Assembly (NCBI GenBank): GCA_020720345.1
Contig: DYOT01000038.1
Location: 1-9,067 of the forward strand
Direction of reading: 5' to 3'
Length of the DNA stretch: 9,067 nucleotides
DNA from: Candidatus Caenarcanum sp.
Lineage (GTDB): Bacteria; Cyanobacteriota; Vampirovibrionia; Gastranaerophilales; UBA9971
Part shown: positions 6,948 through 9,067 of the stretch, in pieces
Position numbering within the stretch: the first letter of the stretch is position 1
Layout of the letters: each line of letters starts with the position of its first letter
Notes under the pieces: model-generated
Database searches by the model: none
Told to the model about the DNA's origin: nothing
Seen by the model: the letters and a program-made list of their open reading frames with translations, nothing else
Made by a program: the position numbers and the translations under genes

Positions 6948-7334
6948 TCAATCTTTTTTATCAAAAAATGCAGGTTCGTCATTCTTGTTAAATTTATAAG
7001 CAGACAAAGTTTTGGAAGTCTGATTTGTTCTGTTTATTTCTACCGATAAAGAAGATTTTTTTTCCATTATCAGTTGAAGATTTTCTTGTTCCAGTTTATT
7101 AACGAGATGAATTAATTCCTTTAAATCAGGTTCTAATATTTTAGCAAATTCTTCACCTAGCTTATCTTTCAAAGAAAATAAATTTTGAATAAGTTCTTCT
7201 TTTTCGTTAATATAATTTTGAAGATTTTCGTTAAAATCTTCAAAATTATCAAAAGGAAATTCTTTTAAGAGCAAATTTATTTTTGTATTAACATCTAAAA
7301 TTTTTTCATATAGGGTTTTTATAGTATTAATCAT
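6948..7334 (-). CDS. FliT/FlgN-like flagellar chaperone candidate
   Basis: This 128-residue protein is nearly all helix and coiled coil (about 1-95), with a short polar tail ending 'AYKFNKNDEPAFFDKKD'. Small, helical, acidic-basic proteins directly after FliS are usually FliT, the chaperone of the filament cap FliD. The aromatic-DKK ending also resembles FlgN-type chaperones of the hook-junction proteins. Sequence similarity to either is too weak to see reliably by eye, so the call rests on position, size and tail. Its ATG overlaps the fliS stop by four bases (ATGA, 7331-7334), which indicates translational coupling. It is the last gene of the flagellar operon; no terminator hairpin is visible after its stop. 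Confidence 0.6.
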   Translation of the reverse strand: MINTIKTLYEKILDVNTKINLLLKEFPFDNFEDFNENLQNYINEKEELIQNLFSLKDKLGEEFAKILEPDLKELIHLVNKLEQENLQLIMEKKSSLSVEINRTNQTSKTLSAYKFNKNDEPAFFDKKD

Positions 7335-7780
7335 GCAATTCGAGCCGAATCTTCTTCTTCATCATCATCAAGAATATTAACTCTCGCTGCTTTCTCCCTG
7401 CCTGCAATTTTAATAGCTTCTTCCCATGTAGCTTTCAAATCTTTCATATGTACAATCACTTCATCAATCATAGCTTCATCTTTTTTAATATTTGCCTGAA
7501 CCAGCCTGTGATGTAAATATTCATATAAATTATAAAGATTAACAGCGACCTGTCCGCCTATTTCCACGTCAAGAGAATTCATAAGCTCACCGATAATTTT
7601 TTGGGCTCTGATGATATTATTATGAATTTCTTGAATATTATTAGCAGGGAGCTCTTTTTTAGCCTTATTTAAAAACTGTATAGCCCCATCATATAGCATT
7701 ATAATTATTTGTTCCGGGCTGGCAGTTTGAATCTGATTTTGTTGATATTGTTTTAGATACGGATTGTTATATGAACTCAT
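7331..7780 (-). CDS. fliS: Flagellin export chaperone FliS
   Basis: This 149-residue protein carries the FliS pattern throughout. The N-terminal cap and first helix read 'NPYLKQYQQNQIQTASPEQI' then 'MLYDGAI' (7-34). These are followed by 'NIIRAQKIIGELMNSLDVE' (55-73), 'LYNLYEYLHHRLVQAN' (82-97) and 'LKATWEEAI' (115-123). FliS binds the disordered C-terminus of flagellin in the cytoplasm, prevents early polymerisation and aids export. The start at 7780 is chosen over an in-frame ATG at 7843. It has AAGGG 6 nt upstream, it begins the conserved family N-terminus, and the longer form would run 53 bases into flaG. The C-terminus ends in an acidic tract (DDDEEED, 138-144) longer than I expect for the family. 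It lies 10 nt after flaG and overlaps the next gene by 4 nt. Confidence 0.93.
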   Translation of the reverse strand: MSSYNNPYLKQYQQNQIQTASPEQIIIMLYDGAIQFLNKAKKELPANNIQEIHNNIIRAQKIIGELMNSLDVEIGGQVAVNLYNLYEYLHHRLVQANIKKDEAMIDEVIVHMKDLKATWEEAIKIAGREKAARVNILDDDEEEDSARIA

Positions 7781-7786
7781 TAATTT

Positions 7787-7791
7787 CCCTT
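7787..7791 (-). promoter_or_regulatory. fliS ribosome binding site deciding the start
   Basis: AAGGG on the minus strand, 6 nt before ATG 7780, touches the flaG stop codon (7793-7791). It supports the shorter FliS and suggests that flaG termination feeds fliS initiation. Confidence 0.7.
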
Positions 7792-8207
7792 TATATAACC
7801 CTGTCCACCAATATGCCGGAAGCTGTCTTACTCTTAGATACAAGTGTTAAAAGATCCCCGGGCGAAATTGTTTCGATTATTTGTCCTGATTTCCTATCTA
7901 TTAGTTCTACCATATCTTTTCCCTGATTAAAAGATACTTTATATTTAGCTATCTCTGTCGATTCTTTTAATAATGCAGGTAAATTTGCTTTATCCTCTGA
8001 ATTTTCTTCGTCTTTTTTATCTTTTTGAGAATTCCCATTATTCTCGCCTTTGTTTTTCCCATCCGGGCTAACTTTATGAGATTCATCCAGCTTTTTTATA
8101 AAGGTTTTTGCCTGAGTTTGAGAAGATAATTCTGTCTTAATATTCATTTCAGACGGAGATGTTATTCTATATCCGGGATCGGTAAAAGATAATCCGTCAA
8201 AAGGCAT
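7791..8207 (-). CDS. flaG: FlaG-family flagellar protein
   Basis: This protein has 138 residues. The C-terminal ~50 (88-138) match the FlaG domain: 'YKVSFNQGKDMVELIDRKSG' then 'QIIETISPGDLL' parallels the usual 'V-I-D-x-x-T-G-E-V-I-R-x-I-P' pattern. The ending 'GILVDRVI' parallels 'LGLLVDEK'. The middle (about 43-75) is a low-complexity stretch of K, E, D, N and S; the N-terminal ~40 residues are polar and unrecognised. FlaG proteins affect filament length or assembly in several bacteria, but their mechanism is not settled. The ATG at 8207 has GGAG at 8218-8221, 10 nt upstream. It sits second in the operon, 33 nt after the flagellin-D1-like gene and 10 nt before fliS, the normal flaG neighbourhood except that fliD is missing. 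Confidence 0.82.
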   Translation of the reverse strand: MPFDGLSFTDPGYRITSPSEMNIKTELSSQTQAKTFIKKLDESHKVSPDGKNKGENNGNSQKDKKDEENSEDKANLPALLKESTEIAKYKVSFNQGKDMVELIDRKSGQIIETISPGDLLTLVSKSKTASGILVDRVI

Positions 8208-8240
8208 TTATAATCTTCTCCTGTTTCCTCGTTAAAAACT

Positions 8241-8993
8241 TTATACAGACACTCTTAAGCTTAACATAGCCAGAAGCATATTTCCATCTATGTGTTTGAT
8301 ATGAACCTTTTTACTTTGTTCGGGATTTTCTTTTACACCGGCTATCACAGCTTCTTTTAATTCTTCTCCTGAAAATTTCTTAATTTCTTTTGTTTCTATT
8401 ATTATTTTTTCAGAAGGCGCAGCTTTTAATTCTACAAAGCTGTTTACTTCTTTAATCAATGAATTTTTAATTCCGCTTAATTCTTTTTCAACATTTTTTA
8501 TGTTTTTTGATAAATCATCTATTTTTTGAGAGGATTCCTGCCTTTGTTTTTCTGTATCTATCTTTAGTTCTTTTATCTCGGGAATTTTTAATTCCTCAAG
8601 AGAATCGGATTCCATAAGTTTTTCACCGTTAAATTTAGTTTTCTCCGCAACTTGTTGAATTTTTTGATAGTTTTCATCAATTTTTTCTCTTGAAGCTTTT
8701 TCTGAGGAATTTTTATCTTCTATAGATGATTTAATTTCCTCAACATAAGTCCCGATTTTTTTGAGAGAACTATTTATTATATCTATTTTAGTTGATTTTT
8801 CCTGAATATAAGTAAAATCATTTTGGTTTGTCTTAATATTTTGCGGAGCTTTTTCATACGCATCGTTAACTTCGGATTCCTGATTTACAGAATCCGACTG
8901 CTTTGCAATCGATTGCGAATCCTTAACAATTCTTGTTTTTTTGCTGACATCAACAGAGTTGGTCAGACTCAGGTCATCCATGGCAAAAGACAT
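8241..8993 (-). CDS. Coiled-coil protein with flagellin D1-like segment, first gene of flagellar operon
   Basis: This 250-residue, highly charged, mostly helical protein has no signal peptide, membrane segment or cysteine. Residues 58-126 follow the flagellin N-terminal D1 pattern: 'ND' at 58-59, a helix around 'IINSSLKKIGTYVEEI', then 'REKIDENYQKIQQVAEKTKF' and 'NGEKLM'. The last part parallels the 'I-x-x-I-A-x-x-T-x-FNG-x-K-L' motif of flagellins. The flagellin D0 N-terminus is absent and replaced by a polar stretch, and no clear C-terminal D1/D0 is seen. Residues 145-190 are a second predicted coiled coil, and the end (237-250, 'GNMLLAMLSLRVSV') is hydrophobic. ATG 8993 has GGAG at 9003-9006, 9 nt upstream. 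Position before flaG-fliS-fliT is where flagellin often lies. It may be a flagellin-derived assembly or regulatory protein, or an unusual coiled-coil protein with a chance motif. Confidence 0.72.
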   Translation of the reverse strand: MSFAMDDLSLTNSVDVSKKTRIVKDSQSIAKQSDSVNQESEVNDAYEKAPQNIKTNQNDFTYIQEKSTKIDIINSSLKKIGTYVEEIKSSIEDKNSSEKASREKIDENYQKIQQVAEKTKFNGEKLMESDSLEELKIPEIKELKIDTEKQRQESSQKIDDLSKNIKNVEKELSGIKNSLIKEVNSFVELKAAPSEKIIIETKEIKKFSGEELKEAVIAGVKENPEQSKKVHIKHIDGNMLLAMLSLRVSV

Positions 8994-9028
8994 TCCGTTT
9001 TACTCCAATAACTATACCAGAATGAGTT

Positions 9029-9044
9029 AGTTTTCAAGAAAACT
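9029..9044. repeat. Palindrome upstream of the flagellar operon
   Basis: AGTTTTC-AA-GAAAACT is a perfect inverted repeat with 7-bp arms and a 2-bp centre. It is centred about 43 bp before the first flagellar-operon start codon. The tight centre suits a dimeric protein-binding site better than an RNA hairpin. A promoter-like pair overlaps it on the minus strand (TTGAAA at 9037-9032, TGG-TATAGT at 9019-9011). Its spacing is only 15 bp and it would start transcription inside the ribosome binding site. Confidence 0.4.
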
Positions 9045-9067
9045 GGCAAATGTGTTTTAAAAGCTTC

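Noticed and set aside
7781..7843. A longer FliS starting at the ATG at 7843.
   Set aside because: The extra 21 residues are out-of-frame flaG sequence. The shorter start at 7780 has AAGGG at proper spacing and the family's conserved N-terminus.
9011..9037. TTGAAA-15-TATAGT with TG extension on the minus strand as the flagellar operon promoter.
   Set aside because: The spacing is short and the transcript would start within the GGAG ribosome site, so it was not listed as a separate promoter. The true promoter may lie at or beyond the window edge.

Overview
This window is A+T-rich (roughly one third G+C by eye), densely coded and bacterial. It holds ten convincing protein genes. No RNA gene, CRISPR array, insertion sequence or clear intrinsic terminator was seen. 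The gene mix is a two-subunit-type glycine decarboxylase, a Xer recombinase, a MalG-type sugar permease, a CxxCxxxCC-cluster protein and a FlaG/FliS/FliT-like flagellar block. This fits a flagellated, low-GC bacterium of uncertain phylum. Non-photosynthetic Cyanobacteria relatives (Melainabacteria/Vampirovibrionia) are my best guess, but nothing here proves it.

Layout. At 179-2023 (minus) lies a long exported TPR-repeat protein. It is divergent from a complete XerC/XerD-type tyrosine recombinase at 2122-3024 (plus), and the ~100-bp gap between them holds two predicted promoters whose -10 boxes overlap in one palindrome. A near-consensus promoter then drives a stand-alone MalG-type ABC permease (3104-3940, plus, TTG start). 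That gene converges, with a 3-bp gap, on a YkgJ/UPF0153 cysteine-cluster protein (3944-4654, minus). Upstream on the minus strand are gcvPB (6796-5354) and an unrecognised membrane-anchored protein (5354-4719), joined by a TAATG stop/start overlap.

The right end is a minus-strand flagellar operon read from 8993 to 6948. Its order is a coiled-coil protein carrying a flagellin D1-like segment, a FlaG-family protein, FliS, and a FliT/FlgN-like small helical chaperone candidate. Gene overlaps or short gaps (33 nt, 10 nt, 4-nt overlap) indicate co-transcription. The usual fliD of such clusters is not between flaG and fliS.

The most unusual item is the first gene of that operon. Over about 66 residues it matches the D1 helix pattern of flagellin up to the 'T-x-FNG-x-K-L' motif, but it has no recognisable D0 polymerisation ends. 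Other points of interest are gcvPB separated from its normal partners with a structured-looking leader, and the coupled unknown membrane protein behind it. The 178 bases at the left edge hold the region downstream of the TPR gene, and I see no gene or convincing signal there.
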